A stretch of 64,000 nucleotides of DNA from an uncultured Lachnospiraceae bacterium. Lineage in GTDB: Bacteria; Bacillota; Clostridia; Lachnospirales; Lachnospiraceae. Position 1 is the stretch's first letter. Each line of letters begins with the position of its first letter. The stretch covers positions 124,001 to 188,000 of the forward strand of contig CAJTXA010000004.1 in the NCBI GenBank assembly GCA_910579865.1, written 5' to 3'. This document shows, one piece after another, positions 52,653-60,985 of this stretch. Below the pieces are notes generated by a model. It searched no databases. It worked only from the letters and a program-made list of their open reading frames with translations, and was not told the origin of the DNA. The translations under genes were made by a program, and so were the position numbers.

Positions 52653-55229
52653 ATGAACATAGTAGAAAAGCTATTTGGAACACACAGCGAGAGAGAATTA
52701 AAATTAATTGAACCAATTGTAAAAAAAATTGAATCCTTACGTGAGGAAATGGTAGCACTTTCTGATGAGGAATTAAGAGGAAAAACAACAGAATTTCAAA
52801 AGCGTATTACAGAAGGAGAAACGCTAGATTCCATTATGCCAGAAGCTTATGCGGTAGTACGTGAAGCGACTAGAAGGGTATTAAATCAAGAACATTATCG
52901 TGTACAGTTAATTGGTGGTATTGTACTTCATCAAGGACGTATTGCAGAGATGAAAACTGGTGAAGGTAAGACGCAAACTTGTCTATTGCCAGCTTATTTG
53001 AATGCACTAGAGGGGAATGGTGTTCATGTAGTAACAGTAAATGATTATCTTGCAAAACGTGATGCGGAATGGATGGGACAAGTACATCGCTTTTTGGGAT
53101 TGACGGTTGGGGTAGTATTAAATGGTATGACAAATGATGAAAGAAGAGAAGCATATCACTGCGATATTACCTATGTAACAAATAATGAATTGGGATTTGA
53201 CTATTTAAGAGACAATATGGTTATTTATAAAGAGCAGCTTGTGTTAAGGGGGTTGCGTTTTGCGATTGTAGATGAGGTAGACTCTGTATTGATTGATGAA
53301 GCAAGAACTCCATTAATTATTTCTGGACAAAGTGGAAAATCGACAAAGCTTTACGAAGCATGTGATGTACTAGCACGTCAGTTGGAACGAGGGGAAGGGA
53401 CAGAACTGACAAAGATGGCAGCTATTATGGGGGAAGAAACTGAAGAATCTGGAGATTTTATTGTTAATGAAAAGGATAAAAATGTAGTATTAACAGCAGA
53501 AGGTGTGGGAAAGGTTGAGCGTTTTTTCCATATCGAAAATTTAGCGGATCCAGAAAATTTGGAAATTCAGCATAATATTATTTTGGCTTTAAGAGCACAT
53601 AATCTGATGGCACGAGATAAAGATTATGTAGTAAAAGATGATGAAGTTTTAATTGTAGATGAATTTACAGGACGTATTATGCCAGGAAGACGCTATTCAG
53701 ATGGACTTCATCAGGCGATTGAGGCAAAGGAGCATGTGAAAGTAAAACGAGAAAGTAAGACGCTTGCAACCATTACATTCCAAAACTTTTTTAATCGTTT
53801 TGATAAAAAATGCGGAATGACAGGTACTGCACTTACAGAAGAAAAAGAATTTCGTGATATCTATGGAATGGATGTAATTGTTATTCCAACCAATAAGCCA
53901 GTACAAAGAATCGATCATCAGGATGCTGTTTATAAGACAAAACAGGAGAAGTTACGTGCTATTGTAACAGCTGTAGAGGAAGCACATGCAAAAGGACAAC
54001 CAGTTTTGGTTGGTACAATTACAATTGAAGCTTCTGAAGAATTAAGTCGTATGTTGCAGAAAAAAGGAATTAAACATCAGGTATTAAATGCAAAATGGCA
54101 TGAAAAGGAAGCAGAAATTGTCGCATTAGCAGGACAGCATGGCGCAGTAACAATCGCAACCAATATGGCAGGACGTGGTACGGATATTAAATTAGATGAA
54201 GAGTCTAAAGCAGCCGGTGGATTGATGATTATTGGTACAGAACGTCATGAGTCTAGACGAATTGATAATCAGCTAAGAGGACGTTCTGGACGTCAAGGAG
54301 ATCCGGGAGAATCTCGTTTTTATATTTCACTGGAAGATGATATTATGCGTCTTTTTGGTTCGGAACGTTTGATGAATGTATTTAATGCATTAGGAGTTCC
54401 AGAAAATGAACAGATTGAGCATAAAATGTTGACAAGTGCGATTGAAAAGGCACAGCAGAAGATAGAAGGAAATAACTTTGGGATTCGAAAAAATGTATTA
54501 GAATATGATCAGGTTATGAATGAGCAAAGAGAAGCAGTATACGAAGAGCGAAGAAAAGTATTAAATGGCGAAAGTATGCGAGATGTAATTTGCAGAATGA
54601 TTATGGAAATAGTAGAAAATACAATAGATGGCTGTATATCAGATGATCAGCCTTCTGAAGAGTGGGATTTGGAAGAACTGGATACCGTTTTAGTTCCAAT
54701 TATCCCAGTACAGATTGTGACAAAAGAAGATGTCAAAGGGATGAAAAAGCAGGAATTAAAACAGCGGTTAAAGGAAGAAGCGATTAAGCTGTATGAGGCA
54801 AAAGAAGCAGAGTTTCCAACAGAACAGATTCGGGAGTTAGAACGAGTTATTTTACTAAAAGTAATTGATCGTAGATGGATGGATCATATTGATGATATGG
54901 ATCAGCTTCGTCAAGGAATTGGATTGCAGGCATATGGACAAAGAGATCCACTTGTTGAATATAAGATGAGTGGATATGATATGTTTGAAAGTATGACAGA
55001 TGCAATTCGTGAGGATACAGTACGATTGTTAATGCATGTACGACTAGAACAGAAGGTAGAAAGAGAGCAAGTTGCGAAAGTAACTGGTACAAATAAAGAT
55101 GATTCTTCTGCGAAAGCACCAGTAAAACGAGAGATAAAAAAGATTTATCCAAATGATCCTTGTCCTTGTGGAAGCGGACTAAAGTTTAAACAATGTCATG
55201 GAAAGAAATTTTTTGGAGAAGTAGAATAG
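52653..55229 (+). CDS. secA: Protein translocase ATPase SecA
   Basis: The 858-residue protein has the complete SecA layout: NBD1 with MKTGEGKT and DEVDSVLIDEARTPLIISG, the preprotein cross-linking domain, NBD2 with GTITIEASEELSRML, TNMAGRGTDIKLD and GRSGRQGDPGESRF, the helical scaffold/wing region and a C-terminal SEC-C zinc motif (CPCGSG...CHG). It drives Sec-dependent export. The ATG follows TAGGAGTG. Confidence 0.97.
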   Translation: MNIVEKLFGTHSERELKLIEPIVKKIESLREEMVALSDEELRGKTTEFQKRITEGETLDSIMPEAYAVVREATRRVLNQEHYRVQLIGGIVLHQGRIAEMKTGEGKTQTCLLPAYLNALEGNGVHVVTVNDYLAKRDAEWMGQVHRFLGLTVGVVLNGMTNDERREAYHCDITYVTNNELGFDYLRDNMVIYKEQLVLRGLRFAIVDEVDSVLIDEARTPLIISGQSGKSTKLYEACDVLARQLERGEGTELTKMAAIMGEETEESGDFIVNEKDKNVVLTAEGVGKVERFFHIENLADPENLEIQHNIILALRAHNLMARDKDYVVKDDEVLIVDEFTGRIMPGRRYSDGLHQAIEAKEHVKVKRESKTLATITFQNFFNRFDKKCGMTGTALTEEKEFRDIYGMDVIVIPTNKPVQRIDHQDAVYKTKQEKLRAIVTAVEEAHAKGQPVLVGTITIEASEELSRMLQKKGIKHQVLNAKWHEKEAEIVALAGQHGAVTIATNMAGRGTDIKLDEESKAAGGLMIIGTERHESRRIDNQLRGRSGRQGDPGESRFYISLEDDIMRLFGSERLMNVFNALGVPENEQIEHKMLTSAIEKAQQKIEGNNFGIRKNVLEYDQVMNEQREAVYEERRKVLNGESMRDVICRMIMEIVENTIDGCISDDQPSEEWDLEELDTVLVPIIPVQIVTKEDVKGMKKQELKQRLKEEAIKLYEAKEAEFPTEQIRELERVILLKVIDRRWMDHIDDMDQLRQGIGLQAYGQRDPLVEYKMSGYDMFESMTDAIREDTVRLLMHVRLEQKVEREQVAKVTGTNKDDSSAKAPVKREIKKIYPNDPCPCGSGLKFKQCHGKKFFGEVE

Positions 55230-55310
55230 TAAGAATATTTTTGGAAAAAACAGTTTTATTTTGGGAATTTTTATGTTAGAATAAGATATGGAGCAGGGAT
55301 TTTGCATTAG

Positions 55311-55342
55311 GGAAGGGGGTGTCGTATGCGACAGCCCCTTCC
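55311..55342 (+). other. Very stable GC-rich hairpin between secA and prfB
   Basis: GGAAGGGG (55311-55318) pairs with CCCCTTCC (55335-55342) and TGTCG (55320-55324) with CGACA (55329-55333) around a TATG tetraloop, with one G-G mismatch. No T-run follows. It is by far the strongest GC-rich stem in its AT-rich surroundings. Confidence 0.75.
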
Positions 55343-55386
55343 TAAATCTAGGAAAATGTAAATTTTATAGAAAAGAAGGTGAAGAG

Positions 55387-56494
55387 ATGGTTGAATTTGA
55401 TCAGTTTAAAGCGAAACTTACCGCATACAAAATACCATTATCGGAAGTGAGGGATTCACTTTGACTTAGAAAATAAAGAGAAGAGAATTGTGGAATTAGA
55501 GCGTCATATGGAAGAAGCAGATTTTTGGGATAATGCAGATCGAGCACAGGAATCTGTAAAAGAATTAAAGCAATTAAAAGATGCAATAGAAGAGTATACT
55601 GCGTTAGAACGAAGTATGGAAGATATTGAAACATTGATTGAGATGGGATATGAGGAGAATGATGCTACATTAATACCAGAGGTAGAAGCAGAATGGAATA
55701 ATTTTATAGAACATTTTGAACAACTTCGTATGACAACATTACTTCGAGGCGAATATGATAAAGATAATGCCATTTTGACACTTCATTCTGGCGCAGGCGG
55801 AACAGAGGCATGTGATTGGACAGCGATGCTTTATCGAATGTATTTGCGTTGGGCAGAGTCAAAGGGATTTACAACAGAAGTATTGGATTATCTAGATGGA
55901 GAAGAGGCAGGAATAAAATCTGTTACCATACAAATCAATGGAGAAAATGCATTTGGATATTTAAAATCAGAAAAGGGAATTCATCGTTTAGTACGCATTT
56001 CCCCTTTTAATGCAGCAGGAAAACGTCAGACTTCTTTTGCATCTTGTGATGTAATGCCAGATATAGAAGAAGATTTGGATATAGAAATCAATGAGGACGA
56101 TTTGCGAATTGACACATATCGTTCTAGTGGTGCAGGCGGACAGCATATTAATAAAACCTCCTCTGCAATTCGTATTACACATATCCCAACTAATATTGTA
56201 GTACAGTGTCAAAATGAGCGTTCCCAGTTTCAAAATAAAGAGAAAGCAATGCAAATGTTAAAAGCAAAACTTTATCTATTAAAACAGCAAGAGAATGCAG
56301 AAAAATTGTCAGATATTCGTGGAGATGTCAAAGAAATTGGATGGGGAAATCAGATTCGATCTTATGTAATGCAACCCTATACTATGGTAAAAGATCATCG
56401 GACGAATCAAGAATCGGGAAATGTGGAGAAAGTTCTGAATGGAGATTTGGATTCTTTTATCGGAGCTTATTTGAAGTGGCTTAGTCTTAAGTGA
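55387..56494 (+). CDS. prfB: Peptide chain release factor 2, with programmed +1 frameshift
   Basis: Translation starts at ATG 55387 (GAAGGTGAAG upstream) and runs 25 codons to an in-frame TGA at 55462-55464. The classical slippery CTT TGA C, preceded by the Shine-Dalgarno-like AGGGAT, moves the ribosome +1 so that reading continues at GAC 55463 to the stop at 56494, giving 368 residues. RF2 marks are the SPF tripeptide (VRISPFN) and SGAGGQHINKTSSA. RF2 reads UAA and UGA, so low RF2 favours the shift. Confidence 0.96.
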
Positions 56495-56512
56495 TAAATA
56501 GGAGGTGATGGA

Positions 56513-56980
56513 ATGGAAAATCGAGTGATTATATTTCGCCTTGGGAGTGAACGATATGGAATTGATGTGGAATTAGTAAAAGGAATTGAAAGGGCGCAAA
56601 AACAGTCAGTAGTTCGAATTCCAAATAGTGTACCCTATATTAAAGGGATTATTAATCTTCGGGGAGTTGTAGTTCCAGTTTATGATATTCGCAGTAAATT
56701 TAGTTTGGAAGATATTCCTACTACAGATGCTACCAGCTTATTGATTACTGTAGTTGGAGAAGTGATATTGGCTATTTGGGTAGATGAAGTAGAAGGAATT
56801 TTTGAGATTGAATCGGAACGGACTTTTCCAACTCCGGCTATTGTAAAGAGTACAGAAACTCGCTATATATTAAAGATTGCACATATGGAAAAGGGATTGG
56901 CTATTATATTAGATGCGTTTCATTTGCTTTCAGAAGAAGAAAAGAAACGAGTAACAGATATGATTGAAGATGTAAAATAA
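56513..56980 (+). CDS. cheW: Second CheW-like coupling protein
   Basis: The 155-residue protein is a complete CheW domain: YGIDVELVKGIERAQ, YIKGIINLRGVVVPVYDIR and AIWVDEVEGIFEIE. It is diverged from the CheW at 13613 and lacks that protein's N-terminal extension. It lies 18 nt downstream of prfB behind AGGAGGTG, away from the fla/che operon. It may couple particular receptors or dampen signalling; this is inference. Confidence 0.9.
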   Translation: MENRVIIFRLGSERYGIDVELVKGIERAQKQSVVRIPNSVPYIKGIINLRGVVVPVYDIRSKFSLEDIPTTDATSLLITVVGEVILAIWVDEVEGIFEIESERTFPTPAIVKSTETRYILKIAHMEKGLAIILDAFHLLSEEEKKRVTDMIEDVK

Positions 56981-56990
56981 ATGGGTGGGG

Positions 56991-57036
56991 TGCCACAGAG
57001 TGCTAATAGGGATGAAGTGCTTTGTGGCATTTTTTT
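56991..57036 (+). terminator. Terminator after the second cheW
   Basis: TGCCACAGAGTGCT pairs with AGTGCTTTGTGGCA in a mostly complementary stem around ~10 nt, and T7 follows. Confidence 0.88.
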
Positions 57037-57093
57037 AATCAAAAAAGAAAATGAGTATGTACTTGTTTTTGCATAAAAATAAATAGGAAAGGA

Positions 57094-57684
57094 ATGAGGA
57101 AAACAATGCATGAAAAAATAACAGAACGTCAGTTGTTAATTGAGGTTTTGTCAAGATTAGAGGAAAGACAATTATTAGGACTGATAGAGGAAATGGGTAG
57201 GGATCAACCTCTTGGACAAGCACTTTTATATTTTTTAGAGAAAGAGAATAAAGGGATTGGTTGGATGAAAAAAACACTTGGAATGAGTGAGTTAAAACAA
57301 TTATTAAAAGAGGAGCTTGCAGTAACACAGGGCTATCGGAAAGAGTTTTATAAGGAATTAATTTATTTTGTGGATAGGGCACAAAAAACAGATGCACAGG
57401 TTTACAATGAAATTGGAATGAATCGAACATTATGGTATCGTTTAAGGGATAATAAAAGTGCAAGAACGAATAAACGAAATGTATTAAAAATGGCGATTAT
57501 TTTGCATTTAGATTATTGGGAAATGTATTATCTGGTGAATTTGGCCGGATATTCTTTATTGCCCGGAGATGAGAGAACCGATCGAATTGTTGCCTTTTGT
57601 GTACGGCATGGAATTTACGAAAAAGAAAGAGTGGACGAACTGTTGATAGAGGCAAAGGAAAAGCCTTTGTTTTCAGAGGATTAA
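57094..57684 (+). CDS. HTH-like protein, first gene of the Hsp70/AAA operon
   Basis: The 196-residue protein has an N-terminal helical part and a C-terminal module (about residues 100-190) with KTDAQVYNEIGMNRTLWYRL and LVNLAGYSLLPGDERTDRIV, which resembles the helix-turn-helix-like unit found next to Macro or other effector domains in Clostridia. It could bind DNA or act as a protein sensor. ATG 57106 is an alternative start. It opens a run of six closely spaced genes, separated from the second cheW by a terminator. Confidence 0.7.
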   Translation: MRKTMHEKITERQLLIEVLSRLEERQLLGLIEEMGRDQPLGQALLYFLEKENKGIGWMKKTLGMSELKQLLKEELAVTQGYRKEFYKELIYFVDRAQKTDAQVYNEIGMNRTLWYRLRDNKSARTNKRNVLKMAIILHLDYWEMYYLVNLAGYSLLPGDERTDRIVAFCVRHGIYEKERVDELLIEAKEKPLFSED

Positions 57685-57703
57685 TATTTGGAAGGAGAAA
57701 AAG

Positions 57704-58966
57704 ATGAAGATTGGAGGAGTTAAGATTATCAATTTAGATAGTCTAAAGGGAAAGTTTGATTTAACAGAAGTTTGGGAAAATATTGAGAATGGAGTTTTAT
57801 TAGATTGTCAACAAGATTTTGTTAGACAGAAAGCTGATTTAGCAGAACCAATTGTAAAAGTATTAGAAGTTTTGGATAAAGATAGAGAATTAGAGGAGTT
57901 AGTGTTTTCATTTTATCAGAATGGAAATTGGAATTTAGAAGGATTAGAACAGGTTTTAAAACCATTTAGTGGGAAAAGTAAAGATCATAAGGGCAACCAT
58001 TTTTATTCTAGAAATAAAACAATAATTCAAAATTTTATAAGGCAGAAACAAATTGTTTGGGATGAGAAGAAGGCAGGATTTTTCTACTTATTTTTATTAC
58101 TTATGTTACAGGTTCGTCCAAGAGCAGAGATTTTAAATCAAGATATTTTATTTCTTGAAAGAAAATTAGAAGAGGAAAAAAGTAATAGAAAAGAAGAAAG
58201 AAAAGGATTTCAAATGTATCCATATGCATCAGGGGTGTTATATTTAAAAGATGGGAAAATTGTCAATGAAAAGGGGAAACAATTTTCACCAGAGCAGGAG
58301 CAGATTTCTTTTTTTACTTATACAGAAAAACTTGGAATTATTGCATTTACAAAGCAAGGTGAGATTTCAGATTGTACAGAAGCAAACTTAAAGTATGAAA
58401 TAGGAAATAAGTTAAAAGAACAAGAAGAGAAAAGAATTGTGATGGCTGCTGCCTATGGCAGTATCTATTTATTATTAATAAAAAATGGGCAAGTAATTAG
58501 TAATGTAAAAGATAAGATAGATAGTTGGAAAGAAATTCAATGGGTGGGAGTGGGACTAAATAGCTTGACTGCAATTCGGGAGAAAAACAAAAATTTATTG
58601 GAATTAGGATCCGATAATAAAATTACAGAGTTTTCAAATGTAAAGGCTGCATATACTTGGAGTGAGGGAATTTGCCGATATGGAATTTTAAAAGAAAATG
58701 GGACTTTTATTATGGATGATGGTATACAGATAGAAGGGGTATGTGCAGCTAATATTGAGCGAGAGGGTTATTTATATGCAACAAAAGAAACCTTATATTT
58801 TCGAAAGTTTGGAGAAAAGAAAAAAGTAAAATACCAAACAAATGAAGGTGGAAGGATTACAGAAGTTTGGAAGTATCATACAAAGATTTATTTTTTAGTA
58901 GAGGAAAAACAGATAAACGAGTTAGAGATAGAAGTTTTTTGTGAAGAAGCAGATGGATTTGAATAA
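57704..58966 (+). CDS. Helical plus beta-propeller-like protein of unknown function
   Basis: The 420-residue protein starts 20 nt after the HTH-like gene behind AAGGAG. Residues ~1-165 are helical with a short coiled coil (LFLERKLEEEKSNRKEERK). The rest shows repeated short strand patterns such as GVLYLKDGKIVNEKG, IAFTKQGEISD, LLLIKNGQVISN and YGILKENGTFIMDDG, suggesting RCC1/beta-propeller-type repeats. No family is recognised and no signal peptide or membrane segment is visible. Confidence 0.7.
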   Translation: MKIGGVKIINLDSLKGKFDLTEVWENIENGVLLDCQQDFVRQKADLAEPIVKVLEVLDKDRELEELVFSFYQNGNWNLEGLEQVLKPFSGKSKDHKGNHFYSRNKTIIQNFIRQKQIVWDEKKAGFFYLFLLLMLQVRPRAEILNQDILFLERKLEEEKSNRKEERKGFQMYPYASGVLYLKDGKIVNEKGKQFSPEQEQISFFTYTEKLGIIAFTKQGEISDCTEANLKYEIGNKLKEQEEKRIVMAAAYGSIYLLLIKNGQVISNVKDKIDSWKEIQWVGVGLNSLTAIREKNKNLLELGSDNKITEFSNVKAAYTWSEGICRYGILKENGTFIMDDGIQIEGVCAANIEREGYLYATKETLYFRKFGEKKKVKYQTNEGGRITEVWKYHTKIYFLVEEKQINELEIEVFCEEADGFE

Positions 58967-59050
58967 TGTTATTGATCATTTAAAAAAGAGAAGAATGTTA
59001 AAATTTAATAGGGGAATCCTTAAAGATTTAAAGAAATGGAGGTAATAATT

Positions 59051-59944
59051 ATGGCAGGAATGACAGGTGAAATTGTATTTGTGATGCTTATGGTTGGGAT
59101 TGTCTGGATTGGTATGATTTGTTTGGGGAAAATTAGAGAAAACGAATCAAAACAAGAAGAACTAGAGCGAAGAAGACGAATGGAGGGAGCACATCATACA
59201 AAAAAAGAAATACAAGTACAAAAAAATGGAGAAGAAGTTGAAAAGCAAAAGAATAAAAATATAGAAATGTTACAAGAAAGATTATTTCAAACAGAAGAGA
59301 AACTGTGGGAAATAGAAAAAGCAGAAGGATATGAAACATTTTTTCATAAAATTGTAATGCCATTACAGATTTTATTGGGATTTACAGAAATTTCTTTTGA
59401 TACTTTAACAGATGAACAAGTGAGATATTATACAGAAGAAGTGATAATCGATCCCATATTAAAAGCAGTAGAACAGGCAAAAGGACATATTGTAAATGGA
59501 AAATTATTGCTTTCCTTAACAAAGGAACAGTTTGATAAAGAGAAAGTAAGAAAAAATATAGAATATTTGGAAAAAGTAGAATTGGAAAACTATATACAAA
59601 AAAATGAAAAGAAATTAGAAATAGAACATGTTGTTTTTCAAAAGATTGGTGTGGTACAGGGATTGGGGAGTATGATAGAGGAATTAAAACAATTGAAACA
59701 AGATTCTGTTATAGAAAGAGGTAGGATATGTGAATTAGCGAAAAAAATAAAAAGGCTTTTGGAAGAAAATAAAATTTACCCTATGTTTGCGGCTGATAAG
59801 CGTTTAGTTTCTTATCCAGAATTGAAAAGACGATATATTCCAGTAAATGAAAATTCAATCCGTTATCCTGGACTTTTTATAGAACGTAATGGAGTATTGG
59901 AGGTATTTGGAGCAAATATAGGAATGGATGATTGTGGGGTGTAA
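59051..59944 (+). CDS. Membrane-anchored coiled-coil protein, paralogue A
   Basis: A 297-residue protein from ATG 59051, 8 nt after TGGAGG. An N-terminal transmembrane helix (about residues 6-26) is followed by a charged coiled coil (about 30-90) and a helical region that ends in a conserved C-terminal domain, YIPVNENSIRYPGLFIER and NGVLEVFGANIGMDD. The next gene shares ~240 residues of this architecture. Function is unknown; it would present the C-terminal domain on the cytoplasmic side of the membrane. Confidence 0.75.
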   Translation: MAGMTGEIVFVMLMVGIVWIGMICLGKIRENESKQEELERRRRMEGAHHTKKEIQVQKNGEEVEKQKNKNIEMLQERLFQTEEKLWEIEKAEGYETFFHKIVMPLQILLGFTEISFDTLTDEQVRYYTEEVIIDPILKAVEQAKGHIVNGKLLLSLTKEQFDKEKVRKNIEYLEKVELENYIQKNEKKLEIEHVVFQKIGVVQGLGSMIEELKQLKQDSVIERGRICELAKKIKRLLEENKIYPMFAADKRLVSYPELKRRYIPVNENSIRYPGLFIERNGVLEVFGANIGMDDCGV

Positions 59945-59948
59945 AAAG

Positions 59949-60959
59949 ATGATAGAACGAAAAAGAATTTCTGAGGAAGAGTATCGTAGATTGTCAGAAA
60001 AATATCAGGAATTAGAAGGTTGTATGAATGAATTAAAAAAGGGATTTAAATCATTTGAACGGTTTCAGAAATTTTATGGATTACTTTTAAAAAGAGTAGA
60101 TCGTATTGTAAAAAAACAATTAGAAGAATTAATAAAAGAAAACCAAATCTTAAAGGGGCAAGTGGTTCAAAAAGAGAAAGAATGTAAGGAATTAAAAAGT
60201 AAAAATGAAGAAGTAAAAAAAGAAAAATTGATGTTAAAGGAAGAAATTGAACAGAAGATTCGAACCGAAAATTATCGTTTTAATTTGATGGAACGTTTTT
60301 TACATTTACAGGAGAGATTGTGGGAACTGGAAAAAAATAATGTTTATGAAGAATTTTTTAATGATAGTGTATGGTCGTTACAAATTTTAATTGGATTAGA
60401 TAAGGAAATAGAGAAACAGACAGAGGAACGGATAGAGTATTATATTTGGGATGTTATTATTGAACCACTAATTCGAGTGATGAAAAAAAGAAAAGGAAGT
60501 ATTTTAGATGGAAAACTTGTATTGCCAGAACAAGAGATTTGGATGAATAAAGAAAAGATTACAAAAAAGATTGAACAAGAGCCTTTGGAGAAGATCGAAC
60601 AGTATCTCAAGGAAGATGAGAGAAGGGTCGAATTAAAAGGAATTGTTTTGCAAAAAAGACAGGTGGTTGAGGATTTAGGGAGGATGTTAGAAGAGTTAGA
60701 GGAGATAGAAAAGGATCATATCGTGGGGAAAAAGGAGATTCATAGATTAGCAAGAGAAGTGAGGCTGCTTTTGGAGAAGAATGGGATTTATCCTTTATTT
60801 GCAGAGGAGTTAAAGAAAGAGGAAAATTTGGAAGTAAAAGGGCGTATGATTCCTGTAAATTCAAATTCGATAAAGTATCCTGGACTTTTTATTAGAAGAA
60901 ACGGGGTATTGGAAGTGTTTGGGATGAATGTTGGAATGGATGATGAAATTGGAGAATAG
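59949..60959 (+). CDS. Soluble coiled-coil protein, paralogue B
   Basis: A 336-residue protein starting 4 nt after the previous stop. It begins with a long coiled coil (about residues 1-110) and has no transmembrane helix. Its C-terminal ~240 residues parallel those of paralogue A: LQERLWELEK versus LFQTEEKLWEIEK, VIIEPLIRVMKK versus VIIDPILKAVEQ, and MIPVNSNSIKYPGLFIRR, NGVLEVFGMNVGMDD. The two were produced by tandem duplication and then diverged in their N-termini. Function unknown. Confidence 0.75.
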   Translation: MIERKRISEEEYRRLSEKYQELEGCMNELKKGFKSFERFQKFYGLLLKRVDRIVKKQLEELIKENQILKGQVVQKEKECKELKSKNEEVKKEKLMLKEEIEQKIRTENYRFNLMERFLHLQERLWELEKNNVYEEFFNDSVWSLQILIGLDKEIEKQTEERIEYYIWDVIIEPLIRVMKKRKGSILDGKLVLPEQEIWMNKEKITKKIEQEPLEKIEQYLKEDERRVELKGIVLQKRQVVEDLGRMLEELEEIEKDHIVGKKEIHRLAREVRLLLEKNGIYPLFAEELKKEENLEVKGRMIPVNSNSIKYPGLFIRRNGVLEVFGMNVGMDDEIGE

Positions 60960-60985
60960 ATGGAAAAGTGAAAGTGGTGAGGAAG

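Noticed and set aside
55387..55489. prfB as a broken gene with an internal start at 55490
   Set aside because: The CTT TGA C shift site and the conserved N-terminal sequence on both sides show a programmed frameshift.
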